DNA of 64,000 nucleotides from Symbiodinium natans. Its lineage: Eukaryota > Sar > Dinophyceae > Suessiales > Symbiodiniaceae. The notes below the pieces were generated by a model. That model ran no database searches, was not told the DNA's origin, and was given only the letters and a program-made list of their open reading frames with translations. Both the position numbers and the translations under genes were made by a program. The stretch spans positions 62,001-126,000 of the forward strand of contig CAJNDS010002370.1 in NCBI GenBank assembly GCA_905221605.1, in the 5' to 3' direction. Positions 22,153-34,499 of this stretch are shown here, one piece after another (positions within the stretch are counted from its first letter, which is position 1; every line of letters begins with the position of its first letter).

Positions 22153-22736
22153 TGCCTCAAAAGCCGAGTGTACTGAGACAGAAAGTATCTGTGTTCAGTC
22201 TGTTCAGCCCCTCCTTCGCAGTAGCAGTCGCCAGGTCCGCCCAGGCGGGGGGGCGACAAGAAGGGCATCTGTCTCACGCTTCTAGATCTGCTATCTTCAA
22301 CTACATGGTCATGTTGAGATCAGTCCAGACCGTCAGAATACAGCATCACAAACTGCTATCAAGATATAGGTTAAGTGACCTGCTTGATTTGGCTGGCAAA
22401 TGGCAAAGCCTTATGTGCACTTGAAACACCTGCCCGGGAACCGAGGTCAAAACGGTCTTTTTAAGAGTCAGCCAACCTAGTGTCAAACTGCATCGGAGTT
22501 GCCGTGGTTTTGAATGCTACTTCTAATGTGAAAACGGGATGTGCTGGGGGTTGGCGACAACTTGAGGCTTGAGGACCCATCCTGAATCCTTTATGAAACT
22601 GTAAATTTCTGATGCGGGCGGGCTGACATCACCATCAAACCACAGGATAGCTCCCTTGGGTGAACTTGGGCTTCAACCTCTGACTCACAAATTCGAGATC
22701 TCCCTCTCAAGGCTTTCACCAAAGCCTCAGCCACTC

Positions 22737-23810
22737 TTAAGCCATTCTTAAGCCACGCCTTCCTTGCTTTTGCACGAACAAACCCACCCTGCCGAGTACT
22801 GCCGATGCGATTTTCATGGGTCCTTTGATTTGGGAATATTTAGTGGCAGTGGACTCTAGGTCACGAGACTCTCCTAAACGGTGACCTTCAACAACCTCCG
22901 AGAACTTACCAATAGAACAGCTTAACTTAGAAACGAGCACAAGGTTTTCTACACGCAGCGTTTCCGGAAATTCTGGTCCAGAGGCAAAAGCCTGAAGCCA
23001 ACGCATGTCAATGGCTATAGGAATGACGAGGAATGCTAGCGCCGGAACCATGAAATACATCACGAGAAAGACAGGCCACATTGGAAGCGGTTTTTGTGAA
23101 AGTGACCGCAAGCGTTCGTGAACAAACACAGGACCTGCGGATGCTGACAATGTCGGCATGGGCCTGGTGCTGGATGGCCCTAATGCTTCCCAAGCAGACG
23201 ACACCATCGTTGCCAGAGGCCCGAGGCCATCGTACGTTTTCAGACGGCCCAGCGTGTCTGGACCCGGAGTCGCAGTTGGTGCACTCTCTGCATTCCCTTC
23301 CTCCATGCTTACGAGGCTTAGTACTGCTTTTGGGGATACAGGCTCCCAGTTCCAAGCTGTAGCGTTGATCAGCAGTCGAGGGAACAATCCTGCATTTCTG
23401 GCCAGGAACATGTGAGCAGGGCGGGAGGCACCCATGCTGGCCTCCAAGCGATGCCGCAAGGCTTCCACGTGTGCTGGGCCGCAGATCACAAGAACGTGCT
23501 CCGGATCTGGCTGTAACGGATTGGAAAAGGAGCGCCACTCCTCGAGGTCGCAGATCCTTTGCACCGGCTTTAGCGTGTTTGGTTCGTTTGGCTCGAGCGT
23601 CCAGCGCAAAGCCGCACCAATTCGTGCTGCATCCAACTCAGCTCGGCGCTGCAGTTGCTGCGTTAGGGAGGCTTCAAGCAAGGCCTCGCCGTCACCGAAA
23701 CTTCTTCCAGCTCCGCCATTCTTGTGCTGACCAGCGAGGCGCTGTTCCAGGCCTAGCAGAATCTGATAGGCCATAAACTCATCTCTTTCCTTGGACATGC
23801 AAGTTGCCAA
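22737..23810 (-). CDS. TraB/PrgY-like protein, C-terminal part (probable)
   Basis: A 357-residue ORF. ERDEFMAYQILLGLEQRL (residues about 8-25) resembles the TraB-family (pheromone-shutdown/GumN-like) motif eRdxxMA. HVLVICGPAHVEALRHRLEA (about residues 104-123) resembles its vxVxGxxHvxGL motif. A hydrophobic segment WPVFLVMYFMVPALAFLVIP near residues 245-264 fits the C-terminal membrane helices of that family. The usual N-terminal GTxHxS block is not present in this ORF, so it may lie in an upstream exon, or the gene may be partial. TraB-like proteins of eukaryotes are often organelle-membrane proteins of poorly known function. Assignment is by motif memory only and moderately uncertain. Confidence 0.4.
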   Translation of the reverse strand: MATCMSKERDEFMAYQILLGLEQRLAGQHKNGGAGRSFGDGEALLEASLTQQLQRRAELDAARIGAALRWTLEPNEPNTLKPVQRICDLEEWRSFSNPLQPDPEHVLVICGPAHVEALRHRLEASMGASRPAHMFLARNAGLFPRLLINATAWNWEPVSPKAVLSLVSMEEGNAESAPTATPGPDTLGRLKTYDGLGPLATMVSSAWEALGPSSTRPMPTLSASAGPVFVHERLRSLSQKPLPMWPVFLVMYFMVPALAFLVIPIAIDMRWLQAFASGPEFPETLRVENLVLVSKLSCSIGKFSEVVEGHRLGESRDLESTATKYSQIKGPMKIASAVLGRVGLFVQKQGRRGLRMA

Positions 23811-24089
23811 AGTGGGTTGGTTTGGAATTTAGCCTTGTCAGCGATGTAGACTCGTTTAAAGGACGTGCTGAAAAGAAACGCTGAAGGAGGGTTGTGGGAC
23901 GTGTCGTGGGTCAAGAACGCCTTCAGAAGAGGCTTACAAAGAATCGCCATATTTAGAGACCTGACAGCTTCAGTGTGGTGGTCTGCAAACAATCTCACTG
24001 TCCTAGTGTGGACGCAATACTGCGTCTCGGTGCTTGCAGTGCACCAAACATGCCCGGACCGGCACAGCGCCAGCCCTGATTCCTAAATT

Positions 24090-26905
24090 CAACCTGAGCC
24101 ACCTTAGCCTCCCAACTCCTGACGCGTGAATTTCATGAATTTCACCAGGCTTCTTCGAGCATGACTTCATGCAAGATGGGGCAATCTGTAAGCAGGTGTT
24201 CTCTCCAAGCTGTGACGCATGTCGTTGGAGCCACTACGCCCCAGTGCTTCCTAGAGAGCTGAGCACCACAGAAGCAGACATGAGGCATTCAGCTAGACTA
24301 ATAGATGGACCCTGTATGTAATAGCATAACATGTGGCCTGGTTCTGAACGTTTACACAAGTTTACACAGGTTTACACAGGTTTACACAGGTTTACACAGA
24401 TTTACGCAGATTTACACAGGTTTACACAGGTTTACACAGGAGCGACTCTATTTCAACAACATGCCACCTCGATCGTAGCAGCTGTCCAGGATGCAGGGAA
24501 AGGCTCTGCGCCAAACGACGGCGTGTTGTGAGCTGTTCGCGATCTATTGGAGTTAACTTCTTGTTGTGGCCATCTGCCCACCTCAATTCGCCATCACCAT
24601 AAGCACATCATCTCTGTGACACACATACATGAATAAAGGGACATTTCAGGACTACACGGACTGTGTGAAGATGTGTGACTTCCTGATACTTTCTGCAGCT
24701 CGGTGGGCACCTCAATGCTTCAGCACATTCTGCAGCAATACTTGGAGACGGCTCTGGCCTGCAGCGTCGGTGTGTGACAGACAAGCTGACCGCGACATAC
24801 CACGACTGTGACCGTGATGTGACCGCAAGATATCAAAACTTTCGAACATGCACATGGTAGATGCAAATCCAAATGTACAGCAAATCAAAATGCAAATCAG
24901 ATTCAACCAGCTTCGGGCTGAGGAGCATTGCTTTCAAGGAAGCGAGATCTTGTCTGTCGATTTCAAGGAAAATAGCCGCCGGCTGGAATGCCTGCACTCA
25001 TAGAGTCATAGATAAAACTCTGGGTCTCAGCTGGAAGCTGAAAAGTCAATCGTATACACATCCCAGGCCTCCAACAAACACCGCAAGGTCTGAGCACCCT
25101 GGCGGCTTTCGTGGGATATGCCCGCCAGTAGCAAGCGCCAGTGCTGCAGGGCTAAAGCCGCCAGCTGGACCATGAGCTGCTGTCAAAGTGAAGCAAGACT
25201 TCAGTAACTTCAGTACTGTAGCAGTGCGATTTGTGTCGGAGCCGAAGCAGCCACCTGCATGAACAACCGATGCGCAAACCATCAAAAGTTTGAATCAAGG
25301 CAGCTTAAAGTCAGGTGGCTTTGTTGAGACCGTGATGACGAGGGAATCACATCGTGCACAACTCACACGACATCATGGCCACCATATCTGCCAAAATACA
25401 TAACATCTCCTGACGTTCTTCAAGATGTTCCAATGTATTAGTAACTAGTATGTACAGCAATGTACTGCAACACGAGCTGCGACAATGATGGTGCAAATGT
25501 GCAGTGTGCCTAAGGGCAACAGAACAGCCACCGCGTCTCTGACACAGGCTGAGCTGCACATTGCCAATTCGTTTAATCAGCAATTCGTGAAACTTTCAAG
25601 TGGTAGGCCTGGCTCAATGAGAAGTATCGGGGCCAGGTGGGCAGTGCAAGTAGTGCGTGGGACTGCAACACTATATGGTGACATCTGGCAACATTAACAA
25701 GTTGAACATAAGGAGAAAAGCAAACGCGGGCTCACTTCTTTGGTGCCTGAGGCAGCCATCATATTCATGTTCAGACAGTGCACGGTTTGCCAATTGCAAG
25801 CACACAGCACTTCTTGGCTGCTGAAATGCATCAAGCTTCAAGGTGCATTGTCAATTGTAATTGGCGAGCCGGGCCCTTTTGGTCTGCTAACCCCGGTGTC
25901 TCGTTTCGATGGTTTTGGGGCAGTGACGTAGGCAGTCTTCTTGCAAGTTTCTTTAGCCGTGCTGTGCCGTGCTTTCGCAGCTTGGCTCCCAGCACCACGC
26001 ATTCTGTGTGGACCAAACTAACCTGGCAAGCAAGCTGATGATCTTAAAGCTGGTGCGAACTGCATGGGGGCGGCCTCAAATGGGATCAGCTGCTTTCCTC
26101 ATCCAGGCCACGCGGCGCCCATGGCAACCTGCAGCCATCTGATGCTTGAGTGCTGGCTTACTCATGCAGAGACACTACACCCAGTACATCCCAGTACTGC
26201 ATAAGTGCCCGGCTCGGTTTCATGTTCATTTGCCACCAAGACTTGGAAACGCAAGGACATCACATGCTTGCAGGGTCATCTCGTCCTCGTTCTGATCACC
26301 ATGCAGCAGAGCAAATTGAGTCACAGGCAGTACTCTCCATTTTCGGTCTCGGCCTTGGCAATGCTGCGCAGCCAAGGAGCACAACGGTGGTAAACTGCTG
26401 AAGCTGCTGAAGTAACTAACAACCTGCTGCTTTTGAGGGCTGAACAGTCTCGCGTGCCCTTGGACGATAGCTGTCCGTTGCTCTCGAAAACCTCGAATAA
26501 GCATGAGACTGGATGAGGTCGCCACTATGGCCTTGGCAACAAAGCAGCACGCGACTGTGCATCCGACGTGCGGGAGGACACGCTGCCCTCCGTAACCCAG
26601 TGGGCCTTGACATGCCAGCCAGAGTGGGACACCGGAACCGCATTCCCGCATTCACAGGATTCACAAGATTCACAAGCAACGTCAACTGTGTCAACCAAGC
26701 ATGCACACGTACCGAAGCTGACAGTTCATGCTTTGCGGGGCCTCTACGCGAGTTACGACCTGGTGGGCTCTACGGGGGCTACGGGCCACTGGCCCGTGGG
26801 TTCTCATGTCCCACCCTGCTTAGTAGGGGCCTCCTCTATAGGTTAAAGTTTGCGGGCTATTCAGGACAGTGTGACCGTTTTGGGGTGCACGGTGGGATCC
26901 GCTCA
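24090..26905. other. About 2.8 kb with no supportable gene
   Basis: Contains the 10-bp tandem repeat at 24351-24440. A minus-strand stretch near 26430-26510 (GFREQRTAIVQGHARLF) looks slightly like a TSP1 second half but lacks the Cys pattern. Confidence 0.4.
24351..24440 (+). repeat. Tandem 10-bp repeat (TTTACACAGG)
   Basis: Nine consecutive 10-nt units TTTACACAGG with variants TTTACACAAG, TTTACACAGA and TTTACGCAGA. Confidence 0.95.
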
Positions 26906-26909
26906 TAAG

Positions 26910-27158
26910 TCAAGCCGAATACTTCGTGCGGCGAGCCTTTTGAATCAATTGTCGGGCTTCCTCTCTGTCCCTTTCTAATTCATATAAACTCATCCCGTTC
27001 CAAAATATGAAATCTCGGGACCGTTTAAGACGGCCGACGTTCCTTCTGACATATTTTGGATGCGGGTTCTGCTCCACTTCTGTGCCCTGCAAATATCCCA
27101 AGCGTTTCTTTGCTACGTTCAGGGTGTGGGCATGGTTACACCGTACACGCGACTGCAT
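26910..27158 (-). CDS. Small charged ORF, unrecognised
   Basis: An 82-residue ORF with a protein-like C-terminus (RDFIFWNGMSLYELERD, EEARQLIQKARRTKYSA) rich in Arg, Glu and Lys and likely helical. It could be the last exon of a gene whose upstream exons I cannot place. The minus-strand ORF just upstream (27170-27673) is in a different frame and has no known motif. Confidence 0.3.
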   Translation of the reverse strand: MQSRVRCNHAHTLNVAKKRLGYLQGTEVEQNPHPKYVRRNVGRLKRSRDFIFWNGMSLYELERDREEARQLIQKARRTKYSA

Positions 27159-28295
27159 CTCACCTCAACCTAAGAGTTCGAAGGCATTTTTCGGCACAAT
27201 GCCAAAGCATCCTCACTTTCCATGGAGCTCAGCACGCGAAGTGAAGAAACGATTCCAGTTGGCCCTGCAGCTTCATTTCTCTTGGGCTGGGCGAAGATCC
27301 CCAAAGCATGCGTGCAATGCTTCAACATTGCAAATCTGGGAAACTTACATCCCCTTAGCGGCGACTTAAAGTTGTCGCTAGTCAAGCACGCGAGGCAAAC
27401 TGCCCACGAAACGAACCTGCAGAAGGTGACAGCAGGGGACTTCAACTTGTGTTGCATTGCGCGCTGCACCCTGCTTGCATCTGGCCCTTGCGTATGGACA
27501 TGCAGCGTGTGTCGGAATATGTCGGAATTATACTGCATTGCTGCCTTCCACTGAAGGAGGGCAGATGAGCACAGCCGAAAATTGAGCTCTAAGTTATGGC
27601 CAGGCACATAAGCCACGGGACATGCTAGCATGAACTGAACGATGCACAAAACGCAGCAAGGTGTAGACGACACGAGTTGGCAAAGATTGGAACTGCAAAT
27701 GCCGACAACAGCCTACAATAGATTACAACAGCCACAACAATAGTCTTCAGTAGTGGAGATAGAGCTGCACGGCTGCATAGTCGCACAACACAGAACATTC
27801 AGCAAACCAAGAAGCGGCGTAGATTGTCAAAGGGCATGTGTGTGGTTGGTCGGGCTGGCAATGCATAATGCAACGACACTTTCTGAACCCTCTCTCTGAA
27901 TACTCTCTGAGCAAAAACGAGGACAAAGAGAAAATCTTGTAACGAAGAGAACACAACACGCTCTCCAGCTTAACAGCCCTGAGAACTGAGAACGCTGTGG
28001 CACACTGTGGCCCGGTCCGGTGTCCAAGGCATCCCACGCAGCGCAACGAAGACGAGCATGAGGCACGAGCCTGAAAGGAAGCTTAGGATGCCCAGGCTGC
28101 AACACTGTACGTCACTGTACGTCTGTACGTATTCGAGAGTTGTTTCATGAAGCCGCCGAAGGTCTTGCCGGTGCTCAGATCATGAACCAATAAGGCTCAT
28201 TTCCGGCCAACCTCCTCCAGACCCCGCCACGACACGTGACCGCTCCTAGACAACCTCGAACAAGTTACGAAGATACTCACTTAAAGACTTAAGCT

Positions 28296-28329
28296 GCACC
28301 ACAGCACCACAGCACCACAGCACCACAGC
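28296..28329 (+). repeat. Tandem 8-bp repeat (CACCACAG)
   Basis: Four and a half consecutive copies of CACCACAG. Confidence 0.9.
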
Positions 28330-29027
28330 AACGTGCAACAGCAGTAGATGACCGTCACATCGCTAAGTCGTATCTGCACGTGCGTGCAATACAAAAGGGC
28401 ATGTCGCTGAACTCAATGCTCCACCCAAATCTAGCAAACACCGAATGTTGCTCGGCTTGGAGCAGCTTGGCAATTTCTGAAAGCACTGAGCCAGGAGTCC
28501 GTACATTCCGGCACATCAGTGATTGCAGTTCTCTCGATGTCAGAACAGCCGTCCCTTCTGCTTCTGAGCTCGGGGCCACCGGCAGCAAAGGCCATCGCCA
28601 GCCTCAAGCGCCAGCTGAACTTCCGACAATTTGAACTTTCCCTTTTCGCAATCTCTGAAAGCACTCTTGTCCTGCAAACACAAGTCTTCTCTGGGCCCCA
28701 GAGCTCCCGGAAGTGGCGGGCGTCAAGCTCCTCAACAACCCAGGACTAGGGTCACTGGCGCTATTGAGGGGGGCCCCTTTTCTGTGCTATATTCTTTTTT
28801 GTTCTTCTGCATTCTTCTGCCTTGTTCGGCTGAGATGTTGCGATATTCCGAAGGCCTGTGCTGCAACTCACACCTTTTTCTTCGGCCTTCCACTTCTCCT
28901 TGGGCCTGGTCATCTCAATAGTGCGTTTCCAACTGGGATGGTCACACCCAAAGTCCACGCCTCAGTTGCCAAACAAAATCACAGTGTCCCCAGCTTCAGA
29001 ACCAGGATGACTCGAAAATAGATGACT

Positions 29028-29678
29028 TTAACAACAGAGTAACTCATGCATTTGCCGTACCAGGCACCGCCATGGCAGCAAGAAATACCCAAACAAGTTG
29101 GCTGCTCGACAGACCCGTCCAAACCAGCGCCCATTCCTTTTCAAGACACATGATGCAAAAGGCCTGTTCGCACTCTTTAGTTGATCTTCATTGCCCCTGG
29201 GCTTGGACTTACACCCTTGAGGTGTCCTCTTCTTAAGATTGGAGTTCGGACGTTCGCACAGGGCAGTACGATGTGCAAAGTGCGGCAAAGCTGTGCAGCG
29301 GCTTAGCCTGGAGCTTGAGGGTTGGTTTCCCAGCTCCCCGTGCGGAAGTAATGTGAAGTTTCCATTCGAACCACGACGAGCTCGAAATCCACCAAGCCTC
29401 AGACTTTGTGTTTCAGGCATGGCTACATGTTCTCTGAGGGGTGCATGTTGAGCCAGGAGACGCTCGATGTCGGTGTTGCACTGGGCCCTCGTGCCGGCAG
29501 GCAAACTTCTCCCGAGATGCGCCCCGAGATGGTACAAGTACCAGCGGTTGATCTTGGAAACCGCTCCACGGATATACGTACCGAGCCGAGATAAGCCGAG
29601 CATAAGACATGGGAGACCTCGACCGTTTGTGACACGAGAGGTGTGTCCAATGGACTGCTCCGAGACCAGCTTCGACAA
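29028..29678 (-). CDS. Unrecognised ORF, 216 codons
   Basis: The longest minus-strand ORF in this stretch; it contains KINRWYLYHLGAHLGRSL and NTDIERLLAQHAPLREHV, which look protein-like. Upstream on the same strand (about 29770-29945) another frame reads SFFDFLLGVTRSSLPLIKLG and KYALIGVRKGSASHKDLVV. Together they may be exons or a decayed mobile-element ORF. I recognise no family. Confidence 0.3.
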   Translation of the reverse strand: MSKLVSEQSIGHTSRVTNGRGLPCLMLGLSRLGTYIRGAVSKINRWYLYHLGAHLGRSLPAGTRAQCNTDIERLLAQHAPLREHVAMPETQSLRLGGFRARRGSNGNFTLLPHGELGNQPSSSRLSRCTALPHFAHRTALCERPNSNLKKRTPQGCKSKPRGNEDQLKSANRPFASCVLKRNGRWFGRVCRAANLFGYFLLPWRCLVRQMHELLCC

Positions 29679-29999
29679 GGTTTGAGCAAACGATGTTCAT
29701 GGCTGTTCGTGTAGTGCCATGCACGTGCCATGGCCCCCAATTGCACCCCAATCTGGACGCTGCATCAACCAAACAAGTCCACAACCAGATCCTTGTGCGA
29801 CGCAGACCCTTTGCGGACGCCGATCAACGCGTATTTATTACCCAATTTAATCAGAGGAAGGCTAGAACGAGTCACCCCCAACAAGAAGTCAAAAAAGCTG
29901 CCTCTTGAAGACAAGAGTACTGCCGCCGAGCATCCAAATTCCTGAAAACGCGCGGGTCATACATCACAGTACGGAAAAACTCTTGATCCTTAGCTCTTT

Positions 30000-32900
30000 G
30001 CGAATGCGTGATACAGAATGATACAGATGATGTGGCGTTGCACCCAGATATACTCGATTCATGGTCTGTGTCCCGCTGCTTTTCACATCAAGTGCGGCAC
30101 GCCTTGTCAGAACCTGTCTTGTCGTAAGGAAAAAAGGCAGACGTACAAAAGTGCGCAAAGGTGTATTGACGTGGGGCAGAGAGTGGGCGGGTGGCGGGGG
30201 GCGGGCTCCAGCCGAACCAAATGCTGTCACCAAAAAAACGCACACGAAAGATCCTGCAAGAAGTGGGCATGTTGCGGACTGAACGTTTATGGTCTTCCAA
30301 GAAGCTGCGTTGATAAGGCTCAAAGCCCTTCCACGATGCACTGGAGCTGCAAATACTGCAAATGTGTTGGCCACAAACATGTCCTTGGTATCTATTCAAC
30401 ACGGAAGACTGGACAAACTGGCAGCCCAAAACGTGGGGGGGGTTCGGCACCTGTTTGGGCTTTGGGCTGCTAAGCTGTGTAAATGGCGTGCCGGCGACGT
30501 CCTGACGCTCACGCCGGCGACATGCCCCTAAACCCTACACACCTATCTAAACCTAAACAACCATACCATGCGTGTAATGGTGTGTCGATCCACTACTGAT
30601 GCAGACGCCGGCGCATGCCGGCACCTTGCCCGCGCTTGCCGAGCGAACAGCTTAACAGCTTCGTTTGTTGTCCGACCCCGCACCCCACGATATGGCGATC
30701 CTGTTTGTGGAGGGAAAGAGGCTTTCCCAAAAGGAAACAGAAAATAGAAAATGCAAATATAAACATATCTATATATATATATATAATATATATCTACAGA
30801 AATCTATACATAGCTTCCCCCCTCCTCCATTGATCCACCGTTTTCGGCTGCAAACCTCTGAACATACGCTTTGGCCCTAGCTTAAAGAATGCGAAAGTAC
30901 TGTGTTGTTGCGCACCACATGCTATCGCTAATCTGGGAACATACGCTTTGGTAATGGCCCTAGCTTAAATAATCTGAAAGATTCTGAAAGTATTGTGATG
31001 TTGCACACAAAATCAACTAAACGACTAGGACTTTTTTGATGAACACGTTTGATGATTATGTTGGCTCCCTTCCCCTAATGTAAGCTGCAAATAACTTCAC
31101 GAATTGCCGTCTTGTTTGAAACCACACAACAAAACATGAGCTAAATGCAGAACCCAACAGCCTTTCAAACGCGCTTCATGTGTTAAGAAGCACCGGACTC
31201 AGTAGGCCCATAGGTTGTCCCAATTGCTGGCGTTCATTGTATTTCGATCCCCTCGGCCGCTATTTCAATACTATATTGTTATTTAAGTATAGCTGACCTT
31301 CAGATGTGCGAATCACATGAATGAGATTGTCTACATTCTACATCTTTGAACATGGGGGAGGATGAGCAATAAACTCGCAAATTGTGCTCCCAGTTGTTCT
31401 GAACATGAAATAATGGAGAATATGTTTTGGCTTCGAAAAATTCGTTCTGATTTCGCGACGAGTAGTAGCGGCTCTTTTATGGCAAAAGAATCGCCCATGC
31501 GTACATTCATTAAGTTAAACTTTGAGTATCCGTTGATGGTTTCACGATTCAAACCATGCGCTTGAAACACAGCGGCTACGCATGTTTAGCACTTGCGTCG
31601 GCCTCTGACTTGTCAATGATATCTTCTTTGCTCGAACAACCAGAATTTCCTTTATAAACCCCCCAAGTTCGAGCGGTAAGTACCTTCGCTAACTTGGTTG
31701 GAAACACATAATATACTGGTTATAGGGGGATCTAATTTTACGCGAGAACAGTGATACTTCCTGGACGGTTTTGGACTCCGAAACGGACGGGCCATGCCCT
31801 TGGTCCTACAACCGAAGAGCTTAAAAAGTCTGAATGTTCACAACGGAAAACTCAGTGGCCTTTATCCACATAATATACGGATCAAAGGCAAAAGGGGTAT
31901 CTCAGCCTCACTATTCCTGAAGTTTACCCCAAAATAGCCATTTCTTAGACGTCTTTAGAATGCAACTCCCAAAAAAACTCAAGAGTTTCAAAAGATCTGG
32001 AAACACCCACAACGGAACACCCTAAAACCAAACAGTACACCCACTCAAGGGACTCAATACACCAACGTTTTTGGAAGCATTCCGGCGAGAACCTCTGATA
32101 ACAGTTCATGTTTTAGGTGATTTCCATCGTTTCGGATAATGTCCTGACGGATTCTGCCATCCAGAAACGCAGGGTTCAGGCGTTGAGCTCTAGGTCCTCA
32201 AATCGAAGTTCCAAAAAATCATGTTCTATGGGATCTTCAATCTTCGAGGACCGAAAAATATTCGAGCTTGAAACGTTGTTGAGATTTCATACTTCTTTGG
32301 AATCGAAAATTGAAGATTGAAGATGCACACAACACTTTTTCTGGAGTCTTCTACTTGAAGACCGAAAAATTCTCAACTTCAGTTCTCTCATTTTGAAGCG
32401 TTGAAATTTTCCGGGTCCTCAAATTGCAGATTCCAGAAAAAACTTCGATTTGAGGACCGGAAGATTTCAAAATTGCATTTTTGTGGACATTCTGAACTAT
32501 TTTTTGAAATCGAAAGTCTGAGTACTTCAAACCAATGCTCAACCCCTAAACCCTGCCCCCCCTGGACTTGAGCGGCTTGCTGAGGTCCATGCCTGAGCAG
32601 GACGAAAGACAAGGAAAAACGGTGGATCAACGAGGGGGGGGGACTCAAGACCGACCTCTCATGTGAGCTGTGGGTTAACCTACCAGATAATTCTTTGACA
32701 TAGCAAACCCAAACAAAGCTCGACGAAACACTGCTCTAACTTCGCGCGCGTGGATCGCCGCACGAAGACTGCTTGGAACGCGAAATGGATTGGGAAGGGC
32801 GGGTATGGTTTAGGGTTGATGGCTGAGGCATGGGACTTGGGTAGTTGAAGTTGTGTGCGGTGGAAGAGGAGCTTGAAAGAAGTAATGTTGCACTGATTTT

Positions 32901-33000
32901 AGTATAAGGAGGGTCTATAATCACAAGTTTCAAAGATTTATTCAGCGAACCGAGTTTGTTCGGGGTACCGTCTATTATCACAAGTTTTTCCGGACTTTTT
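30000..33000. other. About 3 kb AT-richer spacer without genes
   Basis: No ORF with motif support. Contains an AT microsatellite at 30768-30795 and, at about 32215-32530, sequence rich in CTTCAATCTTC / GAAGATTGAAG and GAGGACCG(A)AAAATT motifs related to the 7.4-7.9 kb hairpin cassette. Confidence 0.45.
30768..30795. repeat. AT-rich microsatellite
   Basis: CTATATATATATATATAATATATATC. Confidence 0.8.
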
Positions 33001-33002
33001 TT

Positions 33003-33090
33003 AAAGGGTTTGTGTTATGAGTAAAGAGCTTACGCAGTAAGGCTTGAGGCCCTGAGGGCTTGGGCTCCAGGAACCTTAAAGAGCCAGAGC
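33003..33090 (+). repeat. Left copy of flanking direct repeat
   Basis: About 85 nt sharing GCTTACGCAGTAAGGCTT and GGCTCCAGGAACCTTAAAG with the segment at 34373-34460. The two copies bracket the C-rich minisatellite. Confidence 0.8.
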
Positions 33091-33319
33091 GCGGAGAATC
33101 CAGAAATTTAAGCCCGGCCAGTTCCATGTAAAGCCTTGTGGAAATTCATTACGAAACGAGGCCCCAAACAAATTTTGTGATAGGTACAGTAGCCCACGGG
33201 CCGGTCAGGCTGTCTTTAGTAAGTTTGTCTGGCTACCCCCTATCCGCCGACCCCCTTTGTCGGCGTCAAGAAGCTGGACTCGTACCTTTCCCGCTGGACC
33301 CGCTAGTGCCCCTCCCCAT

Positions 33320-34330
33320 GGACCCGCACAGCCTCCCCCCCCCTACCTACCCCCACCCCGTAGCCCCCCCCCCTCCCCCCCCCAAAAGCAACCGAATTTG
33401 TTGTTTTGGCGGGCGGAGAAGAGGGTGGAACCACGCGTTTTGTGTTGGCTGCACCCTATTGTGTTGGCTGCACCCTACCCCCCTACCTACCCTCACCCCG
33501 TACGCCCCCCCCCCTCCCCCCCCTACCCCCCCGCCTAGCCCCTCCTCACAGGAGAAGGACCAAAAGCAACCGAATTTGTTGTTTGGTAGGCGGCCAGAGG
33601 TGGGGGTTGCGAAACACGCGCTGGAACCCCTTGGAAGGTCGGCGTTGGTTTGGCGTTGTTGGCTGCGAACCCCTACTTACCCCGCCTGCCCTAACCCCCG
33701 TACCCCCCCCCCTCCCCACTGCCTAGCCCAGTATTGACCACAGAGACTGGGGACCAAAGAATGCAATTTGATATTTGTGGTGTTAGGAAGCATACCCCCC
33801 CCCTGCCCTCACCCCGTACCCCCGCCCCCTACCCCCCCCTCCCCCTCCTCCCACCTCCCCCCTACCCTCACCCCGTACCCCCCCCTACCCCCCTGCCTAG
33901 CCCGCCCCACAGGAGAAGGACCAAAAGCAACCGAATTTGTTGTTTTGGAAGGCGGCCAAAGTGGGTGGAACCACGCGTTTTGTGTTGGCTGCAACCCCCT
34001 ATCCCTCACCCCGTACCCCCCCCCCCTCCCCCCCCCCCCCCCCCCCCCCCCCCCCCTACCCCCCTGCCTAGCCCCCCCCATAGGAGAAGGACCAAAAACA
34101 ACCGAATTTGTTGTTTTGGAAGGCGGTCAAAACCACGCATTTTGTGTTGGCTGCACCCTACTGCCCCCTACCCTCACCCCGTACCCCCCCCCCCCCCCCC
34201 CCCCCCTACCCCCCTGCCTAGCCCCCCCCCACAGGAGAAGGACCAAAAGCAACCGAGTTTGTTGTTAAGCGGGTGTGTCCGGAAGAGGGCCCGGTGCCCG
34301 GACGTCCTTATCTTGGGGCTCGGCGGCAGT
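33320..34330 (+). repeat. C-rich minisatellite (about 150-190 bp units)
   Basis: Five recognisable units contain GGAGAAGGACCAAAAGCAAC, then CGAATTTGTTGTTTTGG, then AACCACGCGTTTTGTGTTGG, followed by CTACC/CACCCCGTACC and long C runs. The CGAATTTGTTG core starts near 33390, 33568, 33930, 34101 and 34250; a degenerate unit lies near 33745. Variable poly-C lengths explain the unequal spacing. The proline-rich ORFs through this region are artefacts. Confidence 0.85.
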
Positions 34331-34372
34331 GGCGTCAGCCTTTAAATAATACCAAGTTGTTTTCGGATTTTT

Positions 34373-34460
34373 GTTTTAAGGTTTGTGTTTAGGGTTAAGG
34401 GCTTACGCAGTAAGGCTTAAGGCCTTGGGGGCCTTGGGCTCCAGGAACCTTAAAGGCTGG
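34373..34460 (+). repeat. Right copy of flanking direct repeat
   Basis: Partner of 33003-33090. The left end carries a TTTAGGG-like variant (GTGTTTAGGGTTAAGGG where the left copy has GTGTTATGAGTAAAGAG). Confidence 0.8.
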
Positions 34461-34499
34461 AAAGCTTCAGGCCAGGCCTTGAGGTCGAGGCCCTGAGTG

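Noticed and set aside
23790..23835. Possible spliced-leader relic (CCACTTTGGCAACTTG on the minus strand) before the TraB-like ORF
   Set aside because: Matches the dinoflagellate leader only at the central CCA-TTTGGC and not at its ends.
24351..24440. CRISPR-like regular repeat
   Set aside because: Repeats are directly adjacent with no spacers, and the genome is eukaryotic; it is a simple tandem repeat.
33138..34345. Proline-rich ORFs of up to 203 codons
   Set aside because: They run through the C-rich minisatellite, and the poly-C lengths shift frames arbitrarily.
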